This document shows positions 16,743 through 25,843 of a DNA stretch of 42,369 bases, piece by piece. The translations under genes were made by a program, and so were the position numbers. The DNA lies in NCBI GenBank assembly GCA_017543335.1, contig JAFYGE010000058.1, positions 1 through 42,369 on the forward strand, written 5' to 3'. Each line of letters begins with the position of its first letter. Positions within the stretch are counted from its first letter, which is position 1. Source of the stretch: Ruminococcus sp. (lineage in GTDB: Bacteria > Bacillota > Clostridia > Oscillospirales > Ruminococcaceae). The notes under the pieces are model-generated. The model had not been told where the DNA came from and searched no databases. It saw nothing but the letters and a program-made list of their open reading frames with translations.

Positions 16743-17674
16743 TCTTCCCCACCTCCGCAGGTAAAGCCTATCGAACGCAGATATTCAGCATCCTTGCACT
16801 GAGCTGTTGTGAGTCCGTAAAGATTCGGCGTTACGTTTCTTGTGCTGGTCATCTCACTTCCTCCGAGCAGTTCTTTGTCATAAAAACAAGGCGTGAGCAT
16901 CGTTCCGCTCCAATAAACCGACCTGAGTCCGGTAAAACCAACCGCCTCATAGCAGTTTACAAACTTCGACGAACGGTCTGAAATGTGGAAATGACGCACT
17001 CCGGCTAAAATATCAAGGAAATCAAGCGTACCGCATATCCACGTATCCTCAGCATCTGACTCATAGAACACAGCTCCCTGCTCCTGATCGATATTCGGCG
17101 AGCGATGAAGCCTCATATCGAGAAGCACTTGCGTTCTCCGCACCGTATCTCCCTTGAAAAAAGAGTACGGGTAGGAAAAATCGCACTTTAATGCAAACGA
17201 GCAAAGCTCAATATCCATTTGAATGCCCGAGCCGTGAAGCAAGCAGTTAAGGTCCGGGAGCAAAGTACCTCCGGCTGTCCTGTTTATCTCCGCAGAAAAA
17301 ACGCAGTCATACAGCTTTATATCGCAGCTTTCTCCGGACTCTACAGCAAACAGGTTCACCGCCGTACCGGTCAGCATCACGTTGTAAAACAATACATTCT
17401 CCACACGCAGTGCCGCATTATTTTTGACCGTGAACATAACCGCAATATCGTTCACAGAAGTATGGTAAATATTTGATATACTGTGACCTGCTCCGTCAAA
17501 ACCGGCACAATTCAGCGGTATAGGTTGAAAATGCTCCGCCCACTGAGTACCGTTCAGGTCTATGTCAGCACCAAGACGGAAGAAAACTCCGCTTCCGCCG
17601 ACAGTCTCCATGCTGTAAAGCTCCGCCGCAGTTGTAATGATATACGGCGAAGCCTGTGTACCATTTCCTCTCAT
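16739..17674 (-). CDS. Phage-tail-like protein with GLUG-type beta-helix segment
   Basis: The 311-residue protein opens with GNGTQASPYIITTAAELYSM, then LGADIDLNG and GAGHSISNIY, the pattern of GLUG or pectin-lyase-like right-handed beta-helix surface proteins. The middle has regular short strands. The C-terminus (GLTTAQCKDAEYLRSIGF) matches the conserved tail seen after such repeats. No signal peptide is present, which fits a phage virion protein better than a secreted adhesin. It overlaps both neighbours by four bases, so the three genes form one translation-coupled unit. Confidence 0.65.
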   Translation of the reverse strand: MRGNGTQASPYIITTAAELYSMETVGGSGVFFRLGADIDLNGTQWAEHFQPIPLNCAGFDGAGHSISNIYHTSVNDIAVMFTVKNNAALRVENVLFYNVMLTGTAVNLFAVESGESCDIKLYDCVFSAEINRTAGGTLLPDLNCLLHGSGIQMDIELCSFALKCDFSYPYSFFKGDTVRRTQVLLDMRLHRSPNIDQEQGAVFYESDAEDTWICGTLDFLDILAGVRHFHISDRSSKFVNCYEAVGFTGLRSVYWSGTMLTPCFYDKELLGGSEMTSTRNVTPNLYGLTTAQCKDAEYLRSIGFTCGGGEE

Positions 17675-18294
17675 TCCTCATCCTCCTCCACGATAACGTA
17701 AAGTGCATTCTGCTTGTGTACTGAATGGTCGTATTCTGCCTGAGTTACCGGAATGACCTCCGGTCTTGCAAGATATATCGCAGTATCAGCCTCTATATTG
17801 TCCAGACGCTCTTCAACTGATTCAAGGTCAAAAGCCTCTATTTCGGACTGTATCTCCTGCAATCCCGCAGCCGCAGCTCCATTTATCTGACTTATAAGCT
17901 GCTCACCTGTTTCCGGCAGAGGCCCATTTCTGCCGTTGACCGTCGGGATGACCTCCACTGACGGCATATTGAATTTCAGAATACGCTCCACGCCGTTATA
18001 TGTGCCGGACGCTCTTAGTTCAAGGTCGAGTTTTCCGCTATTCAGCGTAAAATCCGACGATACGTCCCAGTCAAGCACGATTTTGTCATTACGCACTATC
18101 ACTACAAGAGCCTGAACAGCTTCCCAGCCTTCAGAGGTGATTCCGTGGACAGCAAAGCTGAATCCAGCCAAATCTACCCCTTCATAGATACGGTTGAGGT
18201 TGATTTTTACTGTGTCGCCGAACTTTTCTCCCTGAATGAAAAGCCTTCCTATCGGATGTGTAAGGATATTTTTTCCTTTAGCATATAGCTCCAT
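17671..18294 (-). CDS. BppU-like phage baseplate upper or tail-fibre protein
   Basis: The 207-residue protein has an N-terminal beta-sandwich resembling BppU-type baseplate proteins: a GRLFIQGEKFGDTVKINLNR segment, then VDLAGFSFAVHG and SGKLDLELRASG. A helical stretch follows (about 145-175, IQSEIEAFDLESVEERLDNI), like a trimer coiled coil. It ends in an Ile/Val-rich motif (HKQNALYVIVEEDEE) common at the end of phage tail proteins of gut clostridia. The start has GGAGGA at about 18301-18306. No promoter is clear between it and the terminator of the upstream lyase. A short hairpin (18310-18315 with 18326-18331) lies just before the ribosome site. No capsid, portal, tape-measure, lysis or integrase gene is nearby. 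Confidence 0.7.
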   Translation of the reverse strand: MELYAKGKNILTHPIGRLFIQGEKFGDTVKINLNRIYEGVDLAGFSFAVHGITSEGWEAVQALVVIVRNDKIVLDWDVSSDFTLNSGKLDLELRASGTYNGVERILKFNMPSVEVIPTVNGRNGPLPETGEQLISQINGAAAAGLQEIQSEIEAFDLESVEERLDNIEADTAIYLARPEVIPVTQAEYDHSVHKQNALYVIVEEDEE

Positions 18295-18341
18295 GATTCC
18301 TCCTTTTCCGGAGAGCTCCGCAGTACTCTCCTGTAAGAGGG

Positions 18342-18383
18342 CAAAAAATATGGCTTATTCAACGCAAAACCATTGAATAAGCC
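18342..18383 (-). terminator. Terminator of the PL11 lyase gene
   Basis: 11-bp stem (18352-18362 with 18373-18383), 10-base loop, then ATATTTTTT on the minus strand. It separates the lyase gene from the phage-tail-like trio. Confidence 0.85.
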
Positions 18384-18445
18384 GAAAAAATATCAAATAA
18401 CACTAAAGAAGAAATTATATGAAAAAAACTATGGGGTTGGCAAAA

Positions 18446-21400
18446 TTATTTAATAGTCCATACATCAGGCTCTTCCGGTCTTACATAGTCGGTCGAGTCG
18501 ATGTAGTAATCAGTATGCGGAGGCTGGTTGTAGCCGTTATTCTGAGCTGCTACCTGCACTCTGTACTGTGGATTATGCATTAATGTATAATGATTATACT
18601 TTGAAGTATATGTAGTTGCGAACACTCTTATCTTATCTGTACCGCATGGGAAGAGCATTTCTTCTCTCCAGTCACCGATAAGGTCGCAGGTGATACAAGC
18701 GTTGGACTTTGTATAGTTGTTATAGCTTACGCCGTCACCGCTGAATACTCTGCCCTTGCCGTACTGGTCAGCCATAGTTCTGTCGAGGACTGCTCTTTCG
18801 CAGACATCTGTCCAGTAAACTACGGAATTCTGTCCCCACTTGGTTATATCGGACCAGTTGCAGACCTTAGCGTGATTTCCGGTTGCCGAGTAAACAACGC
18901 TGTTGTGTGAGCCGACCATTTCTCCGCCGCCGTTGCCGGTAACGAGGTTATCAGCTACACATCTTCCTGTATCGCCGCCGGCTTCTTCTCTGAAGAGGAC
19001 CTTTCCGGTCTTGCCGTCACGGAGAACTGTGCCGAAGCCTATCCAGTGACCGTCACTCATAGGTGATTTTTCATCTTCAAGGCACTGGAATATCTCGATA
19101 CCCGGATTAGCAGGGTCGAGGTCGCCGATATGTATAGCGTCACCGTGAGCCATTCCGGATGTATAGAGGAGTTTGCCGTTATCGTCGATAACTGCTGAAC
19201 CGACAACGACCTCATCCTTGCCGTCCTGATCGACGTCAGCACCCATTATATGGTGGTTACCGTCGCCGTATCCGGCAGAAGCCTTGTTATTTCCTGTATC
19301 ATAGAACCACTTTTCGTAGAGCTTGCCGTTAGCAACTCCGTAAGCTGCGACAGTGGAACGTGTATAGTATCCTCTTCCGAAGCAAGCGAACGGATTTACT
19401 CCGTCAAGGTAAGCAACGCAGGCTGTGAAACGGTCAACACGGTTGCCGTAGGTATCGCCCCAGTCGCCGACATTTCCTCTGCCCGGCTTATAGTTCTGAG
19501 TATCCAGAGCCTTTCCGGTAGCTCCGTCGAAGAGAGTGATATATTCGTTGCCTTTAAGTATATAGCCGTTTGAAGCACGGTAGTCCTTAGAGCCGTCGCC
19601 TATCACCTTTCCTGTACCGTCAACAGTACCGTCTGAGGTCTTGCAAATCATCTCGCACTTGCCGTCGCCGTCGAAGTCATAAACCATGAACTGAGTATAG
19701 TGAGCACCGGCACGGATATTCTTGCCGAGGTCAACACGCCATACGAACTTGCCGTCAAGGCGGTAGCAGTCGATATACACATTTCCGGTATATCCTGCCT
19801 TGGAGTTATCCTGCGAGTTTGAAGGGTCCCACTTAACGAATATCTCATACTGACCGTCGCCGTCAATATCTCCGACTGAGCAGTCATTAGGAGAATATGT
19901 GCAGGTCGAGCCGTCCGGCATAGTAAGTCCGGCAGGCTGTCTGAGCTGAATATCGAAGTATGCACCGCTCTGACCGCTGTTTGTATTCGGGAAGTTTACA
20001 GAACCCTGAGCAAATTCAGTGCTCTCGCCGTTTACAGACACATCGATAGTGTATGTATCAGTTGCAGTACCCTCGCTGTCGAAATAGTTAGCAGCGTCCT
20101 TAGTTGTGAAAGTGCCGAGCTTGACATTTCCGCTGCTTCTTATTCTCCAGAGGTCGAAGGTAGTGTTCTCGTTATCTGTAGCAAGTAGTCGCCAGCTTAC
20201 GAGGTTTCCGTTCTTTGCATGAGCCATGGAAACGCCTCTGTTGAGAGCCTCGACACGCTTACCGTTAGTTGCCTTTTTATTCGGAGCGGACGCACCTGTC
20301 TGGGATACTTCTATGTACTCCATATTAGGTCCGCCGCTTGAAGTAGTTGCGTAAGCTTTAAGGGTATTCTTTCCGGCTTTAAGGTGAACAACAGCAGTAT
20401 TGTTGCCCCATGTAGTCCACGAGCCTGTGCCCTTGAAGTCAACATACTGACCGTGAGTCTTATCGCCGTTGGTTATAAGTTTTACCTGACGGTTATCCTC
20501 AGTACCGTTTGCATAGCGGAAGTCCACGAGGTAATTGCCCTCTGCCGGAGCATTAACATTCCACTCAATAAAGCTTCCGATAGCGTTATCGTAATTCACA
20601 TAAGGTTTCTCCTCAGAAGCCTGATTCGTGCTTTCCTCCCAGCCCTTGTGGATATTAGCGGAAACAGCGTAATAACGCTCTTTTTCAGCCGGCTTTACAG
20701 GTTCTTTGTCAGTCTTCTTCAGGTCGATATAATCGATATTAGGACCGCCGTTTTCTGTGGACGAAACAGCCTTTATAGTATTTTTTCCTGCTTTAAGCGG
20801 AAGAACTACGGTCTGATCTTTCCATGTAGTCCATGCGTCAGTGCCGTCGAAGCTTATGTAGTACTGGATATTCTCGCCGTTTACAAATATCTGCATAGAA
20901 CGGTCGTCATTCTTGCCGTTGGAATAGCGGAAGTCCGCCTCATAATTACCTGTCTCCGGAACATTTACAGTCCACTCTATATAGCTTCCGACCTCGTTAT
21001 TGAGGTTAGCATAGCCGTTCGGATATTCATATCCGGAGTTTACAGTTTCAGTGATACCGCCGGATATTTCAGCCTCAGCAGCATAATATTTGCTTGCTGT
21101 GGTAGTAGTTGTGGTGGTAGTTGTTGTGGAATCTGTAGTAGTTGTAACAGTTGTTGTGGTAGTAGTAGTCTCTGATTTCTCGATAGGAGTCATATCATCG
21201 CAGACTACGGATGTACGGTTCACAACAGAATCCTCAGAGATAATGTTCACAGCGGAACCTGCATCAAACTCTAATGATACAAGGCTGTGACCTGCCGGAA
21301 GCGGTACAACGACTACGCTTTCGCCATTACCGGACGGAAATTCAGCAGTAACATAGAACTCATCGTTAACAATAAACTTTGCAGTTGTATCGCTGCCTGA

Positions 21401-21844
21401 ATTTTCGTATTTCAGACGGAATTTATAATCGCCTTTCTGCTCTGCTTCAACACTGAACAAATTATGAGTATAAGAGCCTGTGCCTCTGAGTATGACATTT
21501 TTAGTTCCGTCGATTCTCACATAGTCGCCGACATGAGAGGTCTTTTCAAAGTTTATCATCCAGAGCATGATATTTACAGCGTCATTCATCTTTATCTGAC
21601 CGCTGAGGTCAGTATCCGCTGCAAGCGACTCGGTATCATTGAAGGTATGAGTCTTAATGAGATACTTCTGTATCTGAAGAGCGTCCATATTTGTGACGCC
21701 GTCGTTCATGTAGCAGTCGCCTACGAGGTAGTATTCGCTGCTCTCAGCAGCAACAGTATTCTGAGCTGCGGTAACGGAAAAAGATGACAGAGCCATTGCA
21801 GCACTTGCTGCAAATGCTGCTGCCCTGTGTTTTTTCGACTTCAT
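18446..21844 (-). CDS. Secreted rhamnogalacturonan lyase (PL11) with N-terminal dockerin and two CBM35-like modules
   Basis: The 1132-residue protein has a signal peptide (about 1-33). An N-terminal type I dockerin follows at about 40-100, with Ca-binding repeats in DCYMNDGVTNMD (degenerate) and DTDLSGQIKMND. Next is a beta-rich segment of unknown class (about 105-215), a poly-Thr linker (226-249) and two CBM35-like modules (about 253-376 and 390-515), each with FRYxNGxxDxR and an LKAGKNT motif. The catalytic part (about 528-1130) matches PL11 enzymes such as B. subtilis YesW/YesX, with repeated Ca-binding DxDGDGxxE motifs (GDIDGDGQYE, YDFDGDGKCE). PL11 cleaves the rhamnogalacturonan I backbone of pectin by beta-elimination. 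The dockerin implies cellulosome assembly through scaffoldin cohesins. The start has AAGGGGG. The gene has its own promoter and terminator. Confidence 0.93.
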   Translation of the reverse strand: MKSKKHRAAAFAASAAMALSSFSVTAAQNTVAAESSEYYLVGDCYMNDGVTNMDALQIQKYLIKTHTFNDTESLAADTDLSGQIKMNDAVNIMLWMINFEKTSHVGDYVRIDGTKNVILRGTGSYTHNLFSVEAEQKGDYKFRLKYENSGSDTTAKFIVNDEFYVTAEFPSGNGESVVVVPLPAGHSLVSLEFDAGSAVNIISEDSVVNRTSVVCDDMTPIEKSETTTTTTTVTTTTDSTTTTTTTTTTASKYYAAEAEISGGITETVNSGYEYPNGYANLNNEVGSYIEWTVNVPETGNYEADFRYSNGKNDDRSMQIFVNGENIQYYISFDGTDAWTTWKDQTVVLPLKAGKNTIKAVSSTENGGPNIDYIDLKKTDKEPVKPAEKERYYAVSANIHKGWEESTNQASEEKPYVNYDNAIGSFIEWNVNAPAEGNYLVDFRYANGTEDNRQVKLITNGDKTHGQYVDFKGTGSWTTWGNNTAVVHLKAGKNTLKAYATTSSGGPNMEYIEVSQTGASAPNKKATNGKRVEALNRGVSMAHAKNGNLVSWRLLATDNENTTFDLWRIRSSGNVKLGTFTTKDAANYFDSEGTATDTYTIDVSVNGESTEFAQGSVNFPNTNSGQSGAYFDIQLRQPAGLTMPDGSTCTYSPNDCSVGDIDGDGQYEIFVKWDPSNSQDNSKAGYTGNVYIDCYRLDGKFVWRVDLGKNIRAGAHYTQFMVYDFDGDGKCEMICKTSDGTVDGTGKVIGDGSKDYRASNGYILKGNEYITLFDGATGKALDTQNYKPGRGNVGDWGDTYGNRVDRFTACVAYLDGVNPFACFGRGYYTRSTVAAYGVANGKLYEKWFYDTGNNKASAGYGDGNHHIMGADVDQDGKDEVVVGSAVIDDNGKLLYTSGMAHGDAIHIGDLDPANPGIEIFQCLEDEKSPMSDGHWIGFGTVLRDGKTGKVLFREEAGGDTGRCVADNLVTGNGGGEMVGSHNSVVYSATGNHAKVCNWSDITKWGQNSVVYWTDVCERAVLDRTMADQYGKGRVFSGDGVSYNNYTKSNACITCDLIGDWREEMLFPCGTDKIRVFATTYTSKYNHYTLMHNPQYRVQVAAQNNGYNQPPHTDYYIDSTDYVRPEEPDVWTIK

Positions 21845-21924
21845 TTTAATTTCCCCCTTAAAAATAAGTGAATTTAACGATCCATGTACATATGCCTATT
21901 ATGTAACACTTCTTAACAAATAAT

Positions 21925-21953
21925 ATTATATCAAAAAAAAGTCCATGTGTCAA
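21925..21953 (-). promoter_or_regulatory. Promoter of the PL11 lyase gene
   Basis: Minus strand TTGACA at 21948-21953, 17-base spacer, TATAAT at 21925-21930 with extended -10 TGA. The remaining 21954-22128 holds no gene. Confidence 0.85.
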
Positions 21954-22128
21954 GCATTATCGGGAAAAAGTCGCAAAAAGCACGAATAGTCATATATAGC
22001 GTGTTATATATCAGTTTTTAATAAGTTATATATATTAATGATAGTCAGAGCTATCATCAGCAAAAAATTCCGAGCAATTTTATTCAACATTTTATCATCG
22101 TTCCAACTTCTTTTTTTCATTTTTTTGA

Positions 22129-22157
22129 TAGACTTTTATTTATCATTATGTTATAAT
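22129..22157 (+). promoter_or_regulatory. Promoter of the ABC exporter operon
   Basis: TAGACT at 22129-22134, 17-base spacer, TATAAT at 22152-22157 with extended -10 TGT. It is divergent from the lyase promoter. Confidence 0.65.
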
Positions 22158-22191
22158 ATTATGGTATATAAATAATAAAGGAGTAGTGCTT

Positions 22192-23916
22192 ATGTATAAA
22201 ACCATATTCTCCAAGGTGGGAGAGTATAAAAAACAAGCGATATTGGCTCCGCTATCGATAATCGGAGAAGTCGCAATGGAAGTCACGATACCTTTCGTGA
22301 CGGCAAAAATGATAGATAACGGCATAAAAACAGGTGACCTGAGCTATGTAGCAAAAATGGGAGTCCTCATGGTGTTCATGGCTCTTTTTTCTCTCTTTTT
22401 CGGAGCAGTATCCGGAAGATTCGCTGCTGTGGCAGCAATGGGATTTGCAAAAAATCTAAGGAAATCCCTATTCCGCAAGGTTCAGGACTTCTCTTTCTCT
22501 AACGTGGATAAGTTCTCAACCGCTTCACTGACTACTCGTCTGACTACAGATGTAACAAATATCCAGAACGCATTTATGATGTTTATAAGAATGGCATTCC
22601 GTTCACCCATAATGCTCATAAGTGCGACCTGTATGGCAGTCTACGCCAGCCCCGGTCTTTCAAAAGTCTTTATCTTCTCTATCCCCGTACTCGGAATTTC
22701 GGTATTGATGATAATAATGAAGGCTCATCCGAGATTCGAGAAGATGCTCAAAAAGTATGACGAAATGAACGGAAGAATACAGGAAAACCTCATAGGCATC
22801 AGAGTTGTAAAAGCTTTCGCCCGTGAGGACTATGAGAAAAAACGCTTCAAGGAAAGTACTGACAGTGTAAGAAGAGCTCAGGTATTCGCTGAAAAAATAA
22901 TCATAATGGGTATGCCTATAATGCAGCTCGTTATGTATGCAACTATTGTAATGATATTCTGGTTCGGCGGAAATATGGCTGCAAACGGTGATATACAAAC
23001 AGGTCAGCTTTCAAGCTTCGTAATGTATGTTTCACAGATACTCATGTCACTCATGATGCTCTCGATGCTGTTCATCATGTTCGTTATTTCAAGAGCTTCC
23101 ATGCAGCGTATATATGAAGTTCTCGTTGAAGAGCCTGCAATAAAAGGCAGCAGCACAGAGATTTCTGCTGAGGACGGTTCTATAAGCTTCCGCAATGTCA
23201 GCTTCAGCTATTTCAACGACATGAACAACCTCGCTCTTGAACATATCGACCTCGATATAAAGTCCGGAGAGACTATCGGAATAATCGGCGGTACAGGTTC
23301 TTCAAAGAGCTCGCTCGTACAGCTTATCCCCCGTCTTTATGACGCTACAGAGGGACAGGTCGTAGTCGGCGGACACGATGTAAAGGACTATGCACTCGAT
23401 ACTCTCAGAGATCAGGTAGCAATGGTGCTCCAGAAAAATGTGCTGTTTTCCGGTACTATAAAAGACAATCTCCGCTGGGGTGACGAAAATGCTTCAGATG
23501 AGGAAATTATAGAAGCCTGTAAGGCTGCTTGTGCTCACGATTTCATTATGGACTTCCCGAACGGCTATGATACCGACCTCGGACAGGGCGGTGTCAACGT
23601 ATCAGGCGGTCAGAAGCAGAGAATATGTATAGCAAGAGCACTCCTCAAAAAGCCTAAGATCATAATTCTTGACGACTCCACAAGTGCTGTTGATACAGCT
23701 ACAGACAGCAGCATCCGTAAGGCTTTCCGTGAGAATTTATCCGAAACCACAACTATCATTATCGCTCAGCGTATTTCTTCAGTTCAGGACGCTGACAGAA
23801 TAATCGTTATGGACGCAGGTAAAATAACCGATATAGGAACTCACGAAGAGCTTCTTGCTTCAAGCAAGATATACCGTGAGGTATATGACTCACAGCAGAA
23901 AGGAGCTGATGAATAA
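22192..23916 (+). CDS. ABC exporter half-transporter, degenerate-site subunit
   Basis: The 574-residue protein has an N-terminal six-helix exporter domain and a C-terminal nucleotide-binding domain. Walker A is GGTGSSKSS, with Ser in place of the usual third Gly. The signature is VSGGQKQR. Walker B ends in ILDDSTSAVD, where Asp replaces the catalytic Glu, and the H-loop His is Gln (IIIAQRIS). These changes mark the non-catalytic subunit of heterodimeric exporters of the TM287/288, BmrCD and LmrCD type. The start is ATG 22192 with AAAGGAG at eight bases; an in-frame GTG at 22186 is too close to that site. The stop overlaps the next gene (TAATG). Substrate is unknown; multidrug or peptide export is typical. 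Confidence 0.93.
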   Translation: MYKTIFSKVGEYKKQAILAPLSIIGEVAMEVTIPFVTAKMIDNGIKTGDLSYVAKMGVLMVFMALFSLFFGAVSGRFAAVAAMGFAKNLRKSLFRKVQDFSFSNVDKFSTASLTTRLTTDVTNIQNAFMMFIRMAFRSPIMLISATCMAVYASPGLSKVFIFSIPVLGISVLMIIMKAHPRFEKMLKKYDEMNGRIQENLIGIRVVKAFAREDYEKKRFKESTDSVRRAQVFAEKIIIMGMPIMQLVMYATIVMIFWFGGNMAANGDIQTGQLSSFVMYVSQILMSLMMLSMLFIMFVISRASMQRIYEVLVEEPAIKGSSTEISAEDGSISFRNVSFSYFNDMNNLALEHIDLDIKSGETIGIIGGTGSSKSSLVQLIPRLYDATEGQVVVGGHDVKDYALDTLRDQVAMVLQKNVLFSGTIKDNLRWGDENASDEEIIEACKAACAHDFIMDFPNGYDTDLGQGGVNVSGGQKQRICIARALLKKPKIIILDDSTSAVDTATDSSIRKAFRENLSETTTIIIAQRISSVQDADRIIVMDAGKITDIGTHEELLASSKIYREVYDSQQKGADE

Positions 23917-25808
23917 TGCCGCCAAGAAATAAAACCGCAGTCCCTGCAAAGCCGAAAAACACCTTTGCGACTATGAAGCGTATTTTTAGCTATATGCACG
24001 GATTCCGCCTACAGCTCGTATTTGTCGTAATCGGAATAATCGCCAGTTCATCAGCCGGCATCGTCGGAAACTCTCTTATAAAGCCGCTCATCGATAACCT
24101 CGAGGACGGTCTTAAAAAAGGCGACTGGGATAAATCAGGATTCATTAATATCCTGCTGTTTATGGGAATTGTCTATACGATCGGTGCTATTTCTTCATTC
24201 GTTTATTCAAGAATAATGATGAAAGTGTCGACCACAACTCTCATGAGAATAAGAAATGACCTCTTTGAAAAAATGGAGTCCCTGCCGATACGCTATTTCG
24301 ATAAGCATACACACGGCGAACTCATGAGCCTCTATACAAACGATACCGACGCTATTCGTGAAATGCTCAGCAACAGCGTTGCTCAGTTTATAGGCTCGGC
24401 TATCACTATAGTCGGAGTGTTCACAGCTATGCTCATATACAGCTGGCAGCTAACGATCATTGTTATCGCAGTACTTGTAGTAGTGGTCATGATAATCGGT
24501 GCGATAGGCTCACGCAGCGGAAAGGGATTCATCGCTCAGCAGAAAGCTCTCGGAGCTGTCAACGGCTACATCGAGGAAATGATAGACGGACAGAAAGTAG
24601 TAAAGGTATTCACCCACGAGGACGAAGCCTGCGAGGAATTCGATAAGCTCAACGAACAGCTCTGCGAAGCCTCTACAAGAGCTCATACCTTTGCAAATAT
24701 CCTCATGCCGATAATGAATAACCTCTCCTACCTCCACTACGCTATAACCGCTATCGCAGGCGGTATAATGGTAGCTAAGGGCATCGGCAGCATGACTGTA
24801 GGTACGGTAATATCATACCTCCAGTTTACAAGACAGTTCTCGCAGCCGATAACTCAGGTATCACAGCAGTTCAATTCCGTACTCACCGCACTCGCCGGTG
24901 CAGAAAGAATATTCCGTGTCATAGACGAAGAACCCGAAGAGGATAACGGATATGTTACCCTTGTAAATGCCGATATATCTGAGGACGGAACTATTACAGA
25001 GTCCACAAAGCGTACCGGCAGATGGGCTTGGAGACACCCTCATAAGGCTGACGGCACTGTTACCTATACCGAGGTAAGAGGAAATGTCGAGTTTGACGAT
25101 GTTTACTTCGGCTATGAACCTGAAAAAACAGTCCTCAACGGCATAACGCTCTACGCAAAACCGGGACAGAAAATCGCTTTCGTTGGTTCTACAGGTGCAG
25201 GAAAAACTACGATAACTAACCTCATAAACCGATTCTACGACGTGCCGGACGGTAAGATACGCTACGACGGCATAAATATCAACAAGATAAAGAAGTCCGA
25301 CCTACGCCGCTCGCAGTCCATTGTTCTTCAGGATACTCACCTGTTTACGGGTACTGTAATGGAGAATATCCGCTACGGAAAGCTCGACGCTACAGATGAG
25401 GAAGTCTACGCTGCTGCCGAGCTCGCTAATGCCGACGGCTTCATACGTCACCTTGAAAACGGCTATGATACTATGCTCACCGCTGACGGTGCTAATCTCT
25501 CTCAGGGACAGCGTCAGCTCCTCGCAATTGCAAGAGCCGCTGTTGCTGACCCTCCGGTACTGATACTCGATGAAGCTACAAGCTCCATAGATACCAGAAC
25601 AGAGGCTATGATAGAAAAAGGTATGGACTCCCTCATGAAAGGACGTACCGTATTCGTTATCGCTCACAGACTTTCTACTGTCCGCAACTCCCATGCAATA
25701 ATGGTGCTCGAACACGGAAAGATAATCGAGCGTGGCAACCATAACGACCTTATCTCCGCTCACGGCAAGTACTACCAGTTATATACAGGTATGTTTGAGT
25801 TGTCGTGA
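23916..25808 (+). CDS. ABC exporter half-transporter, catalytic subunit
   Basis: The 630-residue partner of the preceding gene has an N-terminal extension, a six-helix exporter domain and a complete nucleotide-binding domain: Walker A GSTGAGKTT, signature LSQGQRQ, Walker B LILDEATSSID with the catalytic Glu, and His in VIAHRLSTV. A loop of about 40 residues (around 350-385, with GRWAWRHPHKADG) precedes the NBD, as is common in this clostridial subfamily. Its ATG overlaps the upstream stop by one base, so the two should be made in equal amounts. Only the site completed by this subunit's catalytic Glu should hydrolyse ATP efficiently, as in other asymmetric exporters. Confidence 0.95.
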   Translation: MPPRNKTAVPAKPKNTFATMKRIFSYMHGFRLQLVFVVIGIIASSSAGIVGNSLIKPLIDNLEDGLKKGDWDKSGFINILLFMGIVYTIGAISSFVYSRIMMKVSTTTLMRIRNDLFEKMESLPIRYFDKHTHGELMSLYTNDTDAIREMLSNSVAQFIGSAITIVGVFTAMLIYSWQLTIIVIAVLVVVVMIIGAIGSRSGKGFIAQQKALGAVNGYIEEMIDGQKVVKVFTHEDEACEEFDKLNEQLCEASTRAHTFANILMPIMNNLSYLHYAITAIAGGIMVAKGIGSMTVGTVISYLQFTRQFSQPITQVSQQFNSVLTALAGAERIFRVIDEEPEEDNGYVTLVNADISEDGTITESTKRTGRWAWRHPHKADGTVTYTEVRGNVEFDDVYFGYEPEKTVLNGITLYAKPGQKIAFVGSTGAGKTTITNLINRFYDVPDGKIRYDGININKIKKSDLRRSQSIVLQDTHLFTGTVMENIRYGKLDATDEEVYAAAELANADGFIRHLENGYDTMLTADGANLSQGQRQLLAIARAAVADPPVLILDEATSSIDTRTEAMIEKGMDSLMKGRTVFVIAHRLSTVRNSHAIMVLEHGKIIERGNHNDLISAHGKYYQLYTGMFELS

Positions 25809-25843
25809 TGAATATTATTCAGGCAATTAAATATCTATAAACT

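Noticed and set aside
20384-21175. 263-codon plus-strand frame opposite the PL11 gene
   Set aside because: It overlaps the signal-bearing, domain-rich minus-strand gene, and its composition follows the complementary strand.
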